Made by a program: the position numbers and the translations under genes. This document shows positions 44,421 to 55,934 of a stretch of DNA of 64,000 nt, in pieces. The stretch lies in contig NW_006499912.1 in assembly GCF_000471905.2 (NCBI RefSeq), positions 1,668,801 through 1,732,800 of the forward strand, given 5' to 3'. The notes under the pieces are model-generated. The model saw nothing but the letters and a program-made list of their open reading frames with translations. It was not told where the DNA came from and ran no database searches. The DNA comes from Amborella trichopoda. Taxonomy: Eukaryota > Streptophyta > Magnoliopsida > Amborellales > Amborellaceae. Position 1 is the stretch's first letter. Each line of letters begins with the position of its first letter.

Positions 44421-44787
44421 GGGAAAAGTATATATACAATCAAATTTAAGGTGCACCTCAAAAATTTATTAAAAAAACGTTGCTTGTATGGACATGAGAA
44501 ACAAAAGTTTTTTTTTTTTTCTGGGTAAGAACAAAAATAAACAGGTTTTCAAATATTAAAAATAGTGTATATGTATTATCTAGATTATTAATTTTCAAAA
44601 TTTTCAAATATTTATAGATCTGCTCGATCTACATTGTTTTTTAACTTTAATTTTTACTATTAGAAATAAAAAATAAATTTTCAGGCCACCATAAAGATTT
44701 ATAATATTAAAACCACAGATTTGTGCACTATTCAAGGTGCGGCCAAATTTGATTGTTTAGAGTCTCGGCCTTGTACAAACCATACCC
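44421..44787 (+). mobile_element. MULE-like MITE, family 1, copy C, with 9-bp TSD
   Basis: A 367-bp element begins GGGAAAAGTATATATACAAT and ends ACAAACCATACCC. The flanks ATATTTCTA (44412-44420) and ATACTTCTA (44788-44796) form a 9-bp target duplication with one mismatch. It shares AGATCTGCTCGATCTACA with copy B. Confidence 0.85.
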
Positions 44788-45264
44788 ATACTTCTAAGCC
44801 TTACACACTTGTAAAATATATATATTGAACCGATATCAACATGGGTTATGTTAAGGTGCTCACATTAAAAATATCGTTAACTATTGAATGAAAAACCCCT
44901 AATATTTTTAGAGATATGTGGGTTAGTTTTGTTATTTGAAGTATTTTATCTTTTTTACACAAGTGCTCCAATAATGCGCACGTAAGCTTCAAATTTCATC
45001 TCAATCTGATTTTGGAGAAAATATAAAGATATGAAAATATGGGATGCCTCGTATTTTTAAAATGACCAAATAGTCTACAAAAGGGAAAGCCCCACTACTT
45101 ATTTTTGATAAATGTAATTTTCCTTCACTATAGCATTTCTAGTTGCCAAACTAAGAATTGCTACAAAATTCTAAAAATTTCGACTCCAACAACTAAATTT
45201 AGTTGCCAAATGACTCTGTAATCTTGTTCGGGTTCAAGATTTCGAGATTGAGAGAGAGAGAAAA

Positions 45265-45590
45265 AGGGACTTGATTCGGATAGAAAGTATATTAACTATG
45301 TCAAACATTAATAATAGTATTCCCTCAAAAAAAAAAAAAAACATTAATAATAGTATTGAGACAAATGACCCCATAAGAAAGAGACAAGAGAGTGTCTTGA
45401 TTCGGATAAAAAGTATATTAACTATGTCAAACATTAATAATAGTATTGAGACAAATGACCCCATAAGAAGGAGACTAGAGAGACTTGATTCAGATAAAAT
45501 ATATATTAACCATGTCAAACATTAATAATAGCATTGAGACAAATGACCCCATAAGAAAGAGACTTCATTTTCCTAGAAAGTATATAAACG
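45265..45590 (+). repeat. Tandem repeat, ~90-120-bp units, 3-4 copies
   Basis: Units carry CTTGATTCGGATARAAAGTA, AACATTAATAATAGTATTGA and ACAAATGACCCCATAAGAA. Starts are near 45269, 45393 and 45481, with a partial fourth near 45563. A poly-A run interrupts the first. Confidence 0.85.
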
Positions 45591-46550
45591 ATATCAAGCT
45601 TTAATTAATAAATAGTATTGAGATTGTTATATGGTACTAAGATTGCTTGTAACATGAGAGGCTGTCGGTTTAAATGGGGTATTACTCAAATGCAGTCCTA
45701 GGGCCTTCCTAAAATTTACTGTGGAGATGAATTTCGGATCTATAAGAACATTCTATTTCATTTTAGACGTATTTTGACTTTAGGTATATGTTTTAAGGCT
45801 TAAAAATAGTATGTCTGATCATCTATAAAGAATAAAAAATAAACGACCATGAGAGGTCCAAAAAATAAATTTTAAGATAATTTAGAGGTGAGGGAATCAC
45901 TATCTTCGGTGGTAGTTACTTTCCATCGTGTGTATTGGGAGGCAAATGGGATTCCGATGGCTTGGTGAAAAAGGGGTAAATCTGGATTCATTAGTAATTT
46001 CGTCTGCTTTATTTTGATCGATGAATTGTTTCTTTTCCATTATTAGTAAAAAGTAAGTGCTATTGTCAAAAAAACAACAGGAGAAAGAATTGCAGTGGTG
46101 GTCAAGATTATTATCCTCTAAAATTCTAGGTGGAAAATTCATCTCAAGTCTTTTGATCCACCGAGAACCCTTAATGCATGTGTTGTATGGCACAAACTTG
46201 GTCCTATCCGTTGGAGTATACGGTAAGAGAAATGAAGGAAAAGTAGAGAAAAATTTACATAGAAACTTGGAATAAGATGCAACACTTTTGTGTGGTCCAA
46301 ATTTTGGTCCTAAGGTCCTATTTTTTTGAATTTTTTATTTATATTTACTTTTAATTTGAAATTACAACTTTTGAACTGTTCAAAATACAAAACATTTGAT
46401 ACATTTGGATGGTACAAAAGTCCAACTTTCGAACAACCTAAAGCATGTATTCGGTCAGTTAAGAAGTCCAACTCTTGAAGCACTCTGGAAAAAAAAAAAG
46501 GATGTATTTTGGTGATTTCAAAGTTGGACTTTCAAACTAACCAATAAGTC
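45591..46550. other. Intergenic stretch, no gene
   Basis: Overlapping frames on both strands at 45900-46275 have no recognisable motif. Confidence 0.45.
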
Positions 46551-46554
46551 ATTT

Positions 46555-46573
46555 TATTTTTTTTTCTTTTTTT

Positions 46574-46610
<37 letters not shown>
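46555..46610. repeat. Long poly-T tract
   Basis: About 50 bases are almost entirely T, including an uninterrupted run of about 30. This could be the A-tail of a minus-strand retrotransposed sequence, but nothing recognisable lies next to it. Confidence 0.85.
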
Positions 46611-46968
46611 TTCTTTTTAGGCCGCTTGAGAGTTGAACTTTCCGACCACTAAAATATGTGAAAAAAAAATTTCATGTGTTTTGGGATATGTAAATATTGA
46701 ACTTTCAAACTGCCAAAAAATATTTTTATAGTATTTTACAATTGGACTGTCAAATACCCAAATACATCAATTATTTTGTGTCTTGGTCGGTTCCCAAACT
46801 ATAATTTCATATTGAGGTTAAAATATGCATAAATAATATTAAAAAATTAGGACCTCAATTTTATTACCCAAAATTTACATTATATTATTGTAGCAACACA
46901 TCTATTTCACAAACCGCACATAAATTGCAAAATAACAACCTATGTACTGAGAAAAACTAATTTTTCTT

Positions 46969-47068
46969 GCCCTAACTAACTGTGTAAGAAGGAAGAGTGG
47001 AACCCCCAGATCAGTCCAGCCCTAACTAACTGTGTAAGAAGGAAGAGTGGAACCCCCAGATCAGTCCA
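46969..47068 (+). repeat. Perfect 50-bp tandem duplication
   Basis: Unit 46969-47018 is repeated without visible mismatch at 47019-47068, beginning GCCCTAACTAACTGTGTAAG. A perfect copy implies a recent event or a collapsed/expanded assembly. Confidence 0.95.
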
Positions 47069-47436
47069 ATTAATATGTAGTAACTGGACCCTCCCTATAG
47101 TTAAGAAGATTATAGTTGCTTTTCCCAAATAAAACTCAGAAGATACAAACCTATCTCCCTCTAAACCTCTTCCATATCAACTTTATATCCAATTATAAGA
47201 AGACCTTCCATTATAAACAATGATTTATAGATCGCTGGTTCGGATTCCGGGGCCAAAGTGAATCAAGAAGCTCGCAATATCGGACCGAAAACAATCCCTC
47301 ATGTCTCCCAATTTTTAAGATTTCTTAAATGTATCTGATATATAGTCCTATCTAACTCAAAAGCACCCAATTCAGAACAAAAGGGTGGGAATCAGGGGCC
47401 TGAAAGTCCGAGCCCAATTCCCATTTTTAATTTCTA

Positions 47437-48010
47437 TTGCATTGCATTGCATTGATACTAGTCTTTTCAGTGCTATTTGGGACTTATGTGTTGCTTACAC
47501 CCTCAAAATTAAGAAGCCATGCCCAAGGAAGTATGTGTTCATGGCTTGATGAAAATAATGGGAACAGCTATTTTTGCTGGAAAGATTTTAATATTTTATT
47601 ATCATCAAAATGCATCAGATCATCTCCCTCTAGGATGCCTTTTGCTGGCTTGCATTCCCTATCAGATTTTTTCTTAAGAGTTGGGGTTGGTGTTGATCAG
47701 GGTTCTAAAAATTATAGGATTGTTCCGCAATCATTCAACCCGGAAGTAGCTGGGCCATGTCATTGGGAAACCAAGAGTGAGTTTCCAAATCCACAATTTT
47801 TCTTTCCATTGTTTAGTTGTATATGTATGGATCCATTTTGATGAATCAGGAACCAATGGCTGGACTGCACAGGGCACTGGATCAGATTTTTCAAACCGTG
47901 ATACAAATATTCTTAGGAAGGTTTAAAATGGGCATGTTTACTCAAAAGTTAAGTACTAGCTCTGCTCAATTATTAGACAGGTTGGACATGGATGGCAGTT
48001 AGTTGCATGT
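47437..48010 (+). other. Unrecognised open frames, possible gene relic
   Basis: A 134-codon plus-strand frame (47437-47841) and a 61-codon frame overlapping its end (47817-48002) have balanced composition compared with the AT-rich surroundings (ACCAATGGCTGGACTGCACA; GHVYSK-like words in a third frame). The 134-codon frame opens with a hydrophobic stretch (IALILVFSVLFGTYVLL). I recognise no family. It could be a decayed retrogene, a lineage-specific gene exon, or chance. Confidence 0.2.
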
Positions 48011-48265
48011 TTTGTCTACTGACCAATACTAGTATTGGAAAACCAAGAACATTCCAAATGTGGTGGTTGGTGTACATGGATCCAAGTATTTTATGTTTGT
48101 TCAATGTTAAGATGTTTGTTATCTTCTGCAATTTGTATACCGGAACATCCCACTCTCTCGAATGAACCCCAATTTAGAAATGTAATATCTATGTATAGAA
48201 ATTCGTATATACATAGATATTGATTTTGGTAAGAGTGATTTATGTACTGACCTTGAAATTTTAGG

Positions 48266-48550
48266 TAAAATACAAAATGCTCTGCTTATAGGCAAAAATT
48301 ACAAAGAATGTTGATCAATTGGCTTTTCTTTTACATTTTCTAAATTGCCCTTTGGTCAACTCGAATTTTATTTTAATTTTTTTAGTTTTTTCGTTAGTAG
48401 GGCAATACCCCAAAATTTAAGGCACTACCCTACTAACGGAAAAAAAAAAATTGGGTTGACTGACAATTTTGAAAAAAATTCTCAAAATAAAGGGTTGACA
48501 GACCTCCTTTATAATTCTACTTGTAAGCCGAGCATTTTGCATTTTATTTA
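48266..48550. mobile_element. MULE-like MITE, family 4, with exact 10-bp TSD
   Basis: A 285-bp element has inverted ends TAAAATACAAAATGCTCTGC and the complement ending GAGCATTTTGCATTTTATTT plus A. It is flanked by the exact direct repeat AAATTTTAGG (48256-48265 and 48551-48560). A central stem CGTTAGTAGGG / CCCTACTAACG makes most of the element self-complementary. Confidence 0.82.
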
Positions 48551-49319
48551 AAATTTTAGGTTCCCTATGTAAATTACTCTTAGGTGAAATCCGTATCAAA
48601 AAGACTGTTATTTTTAACCTTTGGTTTTGCAAGCCATGCACATGGATGCGTAGAGCTCACACGAGAAAAAATATGCCATAAAATAACATGAACAGAATAA
48701 GAAGAAGAGGAAGAAGAAAAGAAAGCACACGATCGCATACTCTACTAGCCAATTTGCACCACACAAAAAAAACCAGTCTACAAAATATAATAATCTTTAG
48801 TGACTCTACAATGAAATAGATAACTTGTTCTACTGATTTTGTACCATTTATAACCATAAATAAATAAGAAATACATGGATTTGAACAAAACCCCAATGTA
48901 ATTACATTTTGTGCTACTAAACCATGAAGCACTTACTCAAAAAAACCAGAAAAAAAAGAAAACCTTGAAACCCAATTTCCTCCCAAAAGCCTCATTTCAA
49001 ATGAGGTGCTTCCCGTTAGAACCAATACTCCATAAAAGGGAGATAGATCATTATTGAATCATAAGCTAGAGAGAGGGAGTTTTTGTAGAGAGAGTTAGAT
49101 GTAAGAGTTGTTTGACACAACTTCGTGACACATCCAAGTTATCAAATTTCATATAGGAGGGTTGTAAGTAATTGTAACCTTCTTGTATCAAACGTAAATG
49201 GTCTCATTATATAAAATCTCAAAAAAAAAACAAAAGACAAGTGTATTAGAGTGGGTGTGATAGTTGGACCCTCAACATTGTTAGTTTTGTCTCTATACGG
49301 ATGTCTTTATGTTTTCTTT
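48551..49319. other. Intergenic stretch, no gene
   Basis: A 91-codon minus-strand frame (48657-48932) is hydrophobic and unsupported. No element ends seen. Confidence 0.45.
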
Positions 49320-49612
49320 TCTTTTAAGGAAAAGTCGCTCATGAGTCAGCCGGTGCAAGAGCCCACCGACTCATCAACATCCATCTTTAAAATGGACCTT
49401 ATATAAAATGTTTATATGGTGTATAATTCTTTAAAAAAAAAAACACATTTGCATTTCGAAAGTTTTTTTTTTTTCCATGATCATGATCAACTTAATCTAG
49501 ATCATGAATCCCTAAAATTTTAGACTAAAAATATATTTTTAAGATGGTTTAATGGGAGGCCAGCATATGTACATATGAGTCAACTCACTCTTCTTTTAAA
49601 CATTGTGTTTTA
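49320..49612 (+). repeat. Dispersed repeat family 3, copy 2 (probable MITE)
   Basis: The ends are loosely inverted: TTTTAAGGAAAAGTCGCTCA then TGAGTCA on the left, and TGAGTCAACTCACTCTTCTT plus TTAAA on the right. The interior shares CATGATCATGATCAACTTAA with copy 1. Confidence 0.6.
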
Positions 49613-50750
49613 AAAGAAAAGAAAAAAAATTGCACTTATGTTTTCTTTTGAAAATTGCTTCTTGGTGCTTTTATTAATTGCTTTTGATTCTTCTAGAAAA
49701 GAAAAAGTCATTTAACAGTACATTCACTCGGAGTGGTGATGAGAAAATAAAAGAAAATATTTAAAAAATGGAAAAAAATAAAATTTAACCGGCTACTCTT
49801 GCACAAGAAAAAATCAAGTTAAAACCTTAAATAAAATAAAATGAAATTTAGAAAAAAAATCAATAGAATAATGCAGTAAATGAGGGACCTTCAATGAAAA
49901 CAAGATGGAAGAAATGTAAAAAAAATGCTTTGATCCTTAGACTTATGCAACTTTGTAACTATAAAAGTAAAATAGCATTAAATGATAAAACAATTGAATT
50001 TTTTAATATTCTTAAGAATTGTCTTTTAAAAAAATCTAATATATGATTCTTTTTTAGTTTTAATTTATGAATATTTTTCATTATAATGAATACTATTCTG
50101 AAATAAGATAGTGAAAATATTATGAATGATTCTTAGTATATCCAATTTTAGCATACTTTCTATCACAATTTTTATAGCTAATTTATATCCATGATAAAGC
50201 TATTAAAATCTTCAATTGTTCTAAATTTTTTTTTCAAAACAAAGCTTTTTAGATTAAAAGTATGAGTATTCTTTGTTTGAAAAGCAATTAATGCCAATTA
50301 AACTTGATTAATATCTGGGAAAGACAAAAGATGAGAGTCATGCTCTCTTGCACTTTTGATATAGTTGATATACAGGCGTAGATCCGGATGATTGATGGAA
50401 TTCAGCATCTTGTAATCTTACCCAAATTTCGAGGATGAGGATGAGAGAGATAATGATAGATATGATGGCCACTCAGGTAAATCCATAAATAATTCAAATT
50501 TGTTGCATACAATCCCCCTGGTCTTTTTCTTTTTAAAAATTTTGGGGTTGGGAAGATAGCCCCCTACCTGTTTTTTCAAATAGTTTAGGATTTAGTTTTT
50601 TTAAGGTGTTATTAGGGTGGTGTCAGTAAGGAATGAAAACCTCAATGTGGTGACTAGGGTATGGGTGTGCAACCAGCACAACCTTGGCCCTTTCCCTGGA
50701 ACACCAAATCTTGCCGGTGGCAATATTTCTAATGAAAATATTAAAAATTA
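49613..50750. other. Intergenic AT-rich stretch
   Basis: No gene or clear repeat recognised. Confidence 0.45.
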
Positions 50751-50754
50751 GAAA

Positions 50755-50937
50755 ATCTAGATTACTTTGAGAAGGATAGATGGATAACGAAAACAAAATT
50801 GTATATTTTGAAAACTATAGAGCTATTTTCAAGGCTATCACGAAGATTTTCAATATTGAAACCACATTTCTCGATGCTATTTGAAGGTAGGCTCTAATTG
50901 GATTGTTTAGAGCCTAGGCTCTATACTAACCACACCC
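50755..50937 (+). mobile_element. MULE-like MITE, family 1, copy D (right part)
   Basis: The right end GGCTCTAATTGGATTGTTTA then CTATACTAACCACACCC is complete. The left end is missing or too diverged to see. Confidence 0.7.
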
Positions 50938-51077
50938 ATTTTATAATAGTAGATGAATGTGCGATGCCCAATTACCATAGGATTTTTTAGTCCTCTAATA
51001 GAGAGTCACGTCATTAGTAGTTAAAAATAAACGATCTATTATTATAAGGCTGCAGTTGGCATACAGACGCCTCCTTG

Positions 51078-51440
51078 GGTGTAGAGGTACGACGCCCTTC
51101 AAATTTTATCATGGTATATAATTTTAATGTAAAATGCTATTAGGATTATCTCAAAATTTATTTTTATATCTAATTATAAAATTTTAAATTTTAAAAATGG
51201 TTAAAATCAAGTAGATCTATAAACATATGAAAATCTTGAAAATGGACAGTGTAGATAATATGTTGTAAAATGCACTATTTCTGAGACTTAAAATCTTTCT
51301 ATTTTTCATAATTGTACATCTCGATGTCGATATGGTCAATCAAAGGGCTTTTCAACATTAAAATTACCTTTTCCGTTGGATTTTTTAGGGGCATCCGTAG
51401 TTCTACATTATAAGGTAGCATCCTTATATAAACTTTTTCC
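51078..51440 (-). mobile_element. MULE-like MITE, family 1, copy E
   Basis: In the orientation of copy A: CATCTCGATGTCGATATGGT and TATATAAACTTTTTCC are visible near the right end. The left boundary, GGGTGTAG near 51078, is tentative. Confidence 0.6.
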
Positions 51441-51468
51441 TTATTATAATCATCTAAACTTTAATTTA

Positions 51469-52787
51469 GGGAAAATATCTCTATAGAACCCATTTTCAAT
51501 TTTCGTTTCTCCATTAACCTGAGGTTGAAAAACCTATCTTACTACATAAAATTTCACTCTATTATATCTCTTAACCCCCTAAACATATTTTATTCATTTT
51601 TTACTAATTTGTTTGACCCAAACAAATTTAAAAAAGACATTGTTTCTAAACCCCTCTCTCCCTCTCTCTTGACATATTCGCTTTCTTTCTCCCCCGATCA
51701 ACTTCCCAAATCCCTCTGTCTCTCTGTCTCCCCCAACTCTTTAGAGTCAGGGAGCTTGACTTGTTGGAAAATTACTTGTCGAAAAATTACACCTCCCCCG
51801 GCATCTACTTGCCAGAAAACCACACCTCCCCCCTCACCTACTTGCCGGGAAACTACACTATCCCGGTCACCGGCTGCTGGAAAACTACACCTCCCCCAAC
51901 ACCTACTCATAAGAAAACTACACCCTCCCTTTGACCCGTCCGACGGAAAACGCCATTGACGCCGGACCAATCTCTTTTCCCGAACACCTTTCCGGCAATC
52001 TCGATGAGTTCATCTCTGGGAGTTAGAAAAAAGAAGACCAACTCAAAGGAAAACCCCTCTCTCTTGATATATGAAGAGAGATTGAAACAAGTGAGGAGAG
52101 AGAGAGAAAGTTGATTCAACAAACAATATCCTGAGCTTCTCCGATCACGCGTTCGAACTGAGCCCTAACAGAAGAGGCAGAAGCAGACAAAGATGAAATG
52201 GGGGACTCCTTTTTTCCTTCTCTCAAGAAGGTTTAGGTCTTTCAGAGATTATAGTTTCCTTTTCGATAATGTACGTTAAGGGTTTGAGATTGAATTTTTC
52301 ATTGTTGGGTGGCATTTTGAAGGCGGGCAATTGAAGGGTGTTGTTAAGTTGCAGAGGTGTGAGTGAAAAAAGATTGGAGCATCGTTTGGAAGAGAGAGAG
52401 ATGGAAGGTGCAGAGGAGAGAGAAATAATAGCATTGGGCATTTTGAGGTCTCTGCGAGTTGTAAGAGAAAGATCATTTGTACGCAACTAGAGAGAGAAAG
52501 ATGGATTCTCTGCAACTGATGAGGAATTGAAATAAGATAAAGGAAAGCAAGAGGGAGACCGAAGTTTAAAAAAGGAGAGGGAAGTTTAGAGAGAAACGAA
52601 AGTATTAAATTAAGCTTCTAAATACTCTTTCAGAGAGACAGAGGAGGGCGAAGAGAGATAGAGAATCTGATCTTGAACATGAACAGTCTAGAGATATTTG
52701 GGCATTAAAATAACTACTTCTAATGAAATTTTTGAGGTAGGCTCTAATTTGATTAGTTAGAGCCTCAGCTCTATATAAACTTTTCCC
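51469..52787 (+). mobile_element. Pack-MULE-like element with GC/CT-rich interior
   Basis: The right about 100 bp match the 3' end of MITE family 1 (GGCTCTAATTTGATTAGTTA, then CTATATAAACTTTTCCC). The left end starts GGGAAAATATCTCTATAGAA, a looser match to the family terminus. The exact 8-bp repeat TTAATTTA flanks both ends (51461-51468 and 52788-52795). Unlike its relatives, the 1.2-kb interior is CT- and GC-rich (about 51640-52560), with a 33-bp minisatellite and frames on both strands (144 codons plus strand at 51525-51959, 90 codons minus strand at 51698-51970). This is the layout of a MULE that captured host sequence. I recognise no parent gene, and the frames have no known domain. The left terminus is the weakest point. 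Confidence 0.5.
51765..51930 (+). repeat. 33-bp minisatellite, about five units
   Basis: Units of the form ACTTGCCRGAAAACYACACC plus TCCCCC and CACCT repeat about five times with divergence. Three bases times eleven keeps the plus-strand frame open, giving an 11-residue repeat (TCRKITPPPAS, TCQKTTPPPSP, TCRETTLSRSP). Confidence 0.8.
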
Positions 52788-52795
52788 TTAATTTA

Positions 52796-53355
52796 TTAGG
52801 TGAGTAATTTGATAAATTAATAAAATATGATTATATCATGATACATTGAAATTTAATACAAGAAAATTTATCAGAATACTCAAACTAAATGAACTATTTT
52901 TTGAGCTCTAAGTAGAAAGCAAAACAAGAAAAAAATTGAAACAAAAAACCATTATGCTTTAGTAATATTCGGACTAAATAGCAAAAAGGCTCTAATGAGT
53001 ATATAATTATAAGAATTAAATTCTCTTTCAATATCACTATTATGCGTGTCATTATAGCACCAAATATAAAAAATAATGATGTGCATTGCATTCAATTGTA
53101 GAACTAAGTAGTACACATAGTTGAAGTTATGCTTTCCATTTCATTTCTCTCCATTATTAATTGTTTTACCTTTTTTACAATGTACATTGTTAAAGCATGG
53201 TGCTCTTTTTCTTCCTTCAAATTTTTTTTGCTTTCTACTTATTATAAAGTGTGCGTTAAACATTGAGATGCAGCTTTGTCACCATATGTAATATAATTAT
53301 AAGCTAAATAAATATTTAAACCTGAATATAAAAATAACAATATTACAGTTTTTAG
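52796..53355. other. Intergenic AT-rich stretch
   Basis: No gene or repeat recognised. The minus-strand frame 52894-53091 is unsupported. Confidence 0.45.
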
Positions 53356-53359
53356 TTTC

Positions 53360-54165
53360 TATTTAAGAGATGGTCAAGGTGGGTGGCGGTGGCGGTGGCG
53401 GGGGCGAGGGGGGGGAGGGGTTGGAGACTGATTGAAAGGGGTTGGGCTGGCTATGCTACGTTCATCAATTGGTGAGATTTATATTGTTATCCTTGCACTA
53501 CGCCTGATTTATTAAAGGCTATAACGGACCGAACGGAGAGGGGGAGGTATTAGAATCCAAAAAATCGAGATGGGCAAGTACGGATTAGATTGACTATATT
53601 TATAACTAACATAAGGCTGAATGAAGTTCAGGAGGTGGGTCCGACTTTCCCTGCTTTTAAAGTGCTTACTCCCTCTTCGTATCCTCAACTGGTAGTCTAC
53701 ACTGGCTTGTTTCGTCTACAAACTATTGACTAAATGGCGAGCTACTAACATAGAAATAGGGAACATAGAGCTAACGAGTAGGGGCTTGTGGAGTTAGAAG
53801 TACTATTGCTAATTGAACTAGTTAGCGGTAAGTTGGCTCATGTAAAGTCAACTACACGAAACTAATCTAGCTACTTAGCGGCGAGTTCGGCTAGTAGTGA
53901 TTCAGTTCAGTAGTAGATCAAATTCGTTCATCAGTCACAGATAAGATAAGAATTTCTATGTCAATTTGAACTATTGAGATAAAAACTTCTAGCTCCGAGA
54001 ATGTCCTTCCTCGTGCAGCAAAACTACATGACATATTAGTTGGCTTACTTTTAGAATTCGTTGCCTCATTTGCTTACAAAAAGAATAATACCGACTTACT
54101 GAACAGATCAGAGGCAGTTTAGGAGTTATTTGAAAGAGCCAAGTTTAGGCAGAAATGATTATGCA
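53360..54165. other. Segment of different texture, origin unknown
   Basis: It starts with a GGTGGCGGTGGCGG/GGGGGAGGGG tract (53376-53420), then about 750 bp with more even base composition and many CTAGTTAGC/GCTAGT words, ending abruptly against very AT-rich DNA near 54165. There is no open frame of note. Candidates are an organelle-derived insert, an unrecognised element, or low-quality sequence. It cannot be decided by eye. Confidence 0.3.
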
Positions 54166-55185
54166 GTTTTTATTTTTTACTCTCTGTATTAATATCATAT
54201 TATATCATTTTCTTGTGTCGTGAACCATAGTTAATGTGTTTTTAATAATAGATAGATAACAATCTTTTCATAATAAAAAATTGAAAAAACACTCATAATT
54301 AATGTTTTTAATTATGTTGTTTCCAAAAAAGAGTTTCCATTACTAAAAATAGTCTAAGAATTGTATAGTTTTTAATTTATAAATTTAAGAGCTACATTTT
54401 ATTGAACTAAAATTAGAATTTTATTACTAAATATTATAAATTTTATAGTGTCTTGCCTTTTAATAGTATTAGATATTCAAAATTATAATAGAAATAATAA
54501 GTTGTTTTAATTAAAATGAGTAAAAATTATCATATTTACAAGATTTTGATTATTTCTAAATAATATATGTGAAACTAATTACAAACTTATTTGAAATAAT
54601 AGTAGAATTTTATGATTTTAAATTTATAAAATTGAAAACTACCTTTTAATGAGGTAAAAATTAGAGTTTTATTACTAAAAAAATCCTAAATTTAAAATTT
54701 TCTTAACTTTGAGTAGTATTAGATCTTCAAAACTATAATAAGAATAATAACTTGTTCTAATTGAAAAAAGTAAAACTTATTTTATGAGATTATAATCATT
54801 TCTAAATAATACATCAAACTTTAACTACAACATTATTTGAAATAATGTAGTTCTTGATTTGAAACAAAAATACTAACTCTAAAGTTTGTCATATTCAAAC
54901 TTTAATTATCATTACATTGTGGATAACAAAGAACTAAAAATAACGTTTATTTCTAAATATTTTTTAGGTGACATTATTTCTGCAAATGATTAATCTGGTT
55001 TTACAATTTAATATTTATTGACGAGAGCACTTTTAGTTACTCACTTTTTGCATTAATGTCTTTTATTTTAGGAATTTGGGTAGAGACTGACTCCACTACT
55101 AATTCGACCTCTTAAATTGTTCTATAGATAATTAAAAGCGTGAGTAACCCTATATATCTATTATATATTAAACGAGAGGAACACC
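54166..55185. other. Very AT-rich intergenic stretch
   Basis: A diverged direct repeat is visible: segments near 54360-54560 and 54600-54800 share ATTAGAATTTTATTACTAAA, TAGTATTAGATNTTCAAAA and AGAATAATAA words. Confidence 0.5.
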
Positions 55186-55189
55186 CTCA

Positions 55190-55610
55190 CTTTTTCTCTC
55201 TCTCTCTCATCCTTCTGTCCACACTATCTCTCTCACGTCCTCTCTCCCTCTATCATCTCTTTCCTTAAATCTAGGACAAAATTTGAAAATTTCCCTCTCC
55301 AACAAACTCTCTCTATCTCTCTCTCGTTCTATACAATTAGAAAGTTAGAGGGAGAGAGAGGAGAGGTGTGTTAGAAAGGGAGATAGAAAGTTTAATTTTT
55401 GTTCGCTATCTATCTTTCTCTCTCCATTCTATCTCTATTTCTTTCTCTTGATCTCTTACTCTTTTATCTCTCTCACATCCCTCTCGCCGCACTATCTCTC
55501 TCGTCATCTCTCTCTATCATCTCTTTCCTTAAATTTTTCACAAAATATGTAAGTATTTCCCTCCTCTTCAATAAACTCTCTGTAGATCTCTCTCCCTTTT
55601 TCCTAAAATC
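55190..55610 (+). repeat. CT-rich block with direct duplication
   Basis: CACACTATCTCTCTCACGTC through ATCATCTCTTTCCTTAAAT and AACAAACTCTCT at about 55215-55315 is repeated, diverged, at about 55490-55590. A 104-codon frame across it (55399-55713) is a product of the CT tract (Ser/Leu-rich), not a gene. Confidence 0.7.
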
Positions 55611-55934
55611 TATCTCCTTTTTAAAATGTGTTATCCACTCTCTCCCTCTTATTTATATCATCGTTATAATTTCTCTATTCTCTCTATACCTCTTATTTAT
55701 ATTATCATCATAATTTCTCCATACGTGACTTTGGAGCATTAGAAGAAGTCAGTTCCGTTTGATTATCTTTTGTTCTTTAATATTGGTTATTCTAAGTTCA
55801 AATATATTAGTGCATGTTTATTCTCTATTTTTTTTTATATAGATACAAATATGGTGGTGTTATGTGTCGTTAGAGTTGAATATTCTTATATCTTATGTGA
55901 AAATATTAGGTTTCTTTTGAGATGGATTATTAAT

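Noticed and set aside
48300-48500. MicroRNA precursor (long hairpin in the 48266-48550 element)
   Set aside because: The hairpin is fully explained by MITE inverted repeats with a target duplication. No conserved miRNA sequence was recognised.
49020-49230. Solo LTR candidate (TGTTTGACAC onward)
   Set aside because: No matching second end, no target duplication and no similar copy in the window.
53376-53420. GGTGGCGG tract as a Gly-rich coding region or G-quadruplex promoter
   Set aside because: There is no open frame or gene on either side. A quadruplex is possible, but function cannot be supported.
55399-55713. 104-codon Ser/Leu-rich frame
   Set aside because: It arises from the CT-rich repeat and has no independent support.
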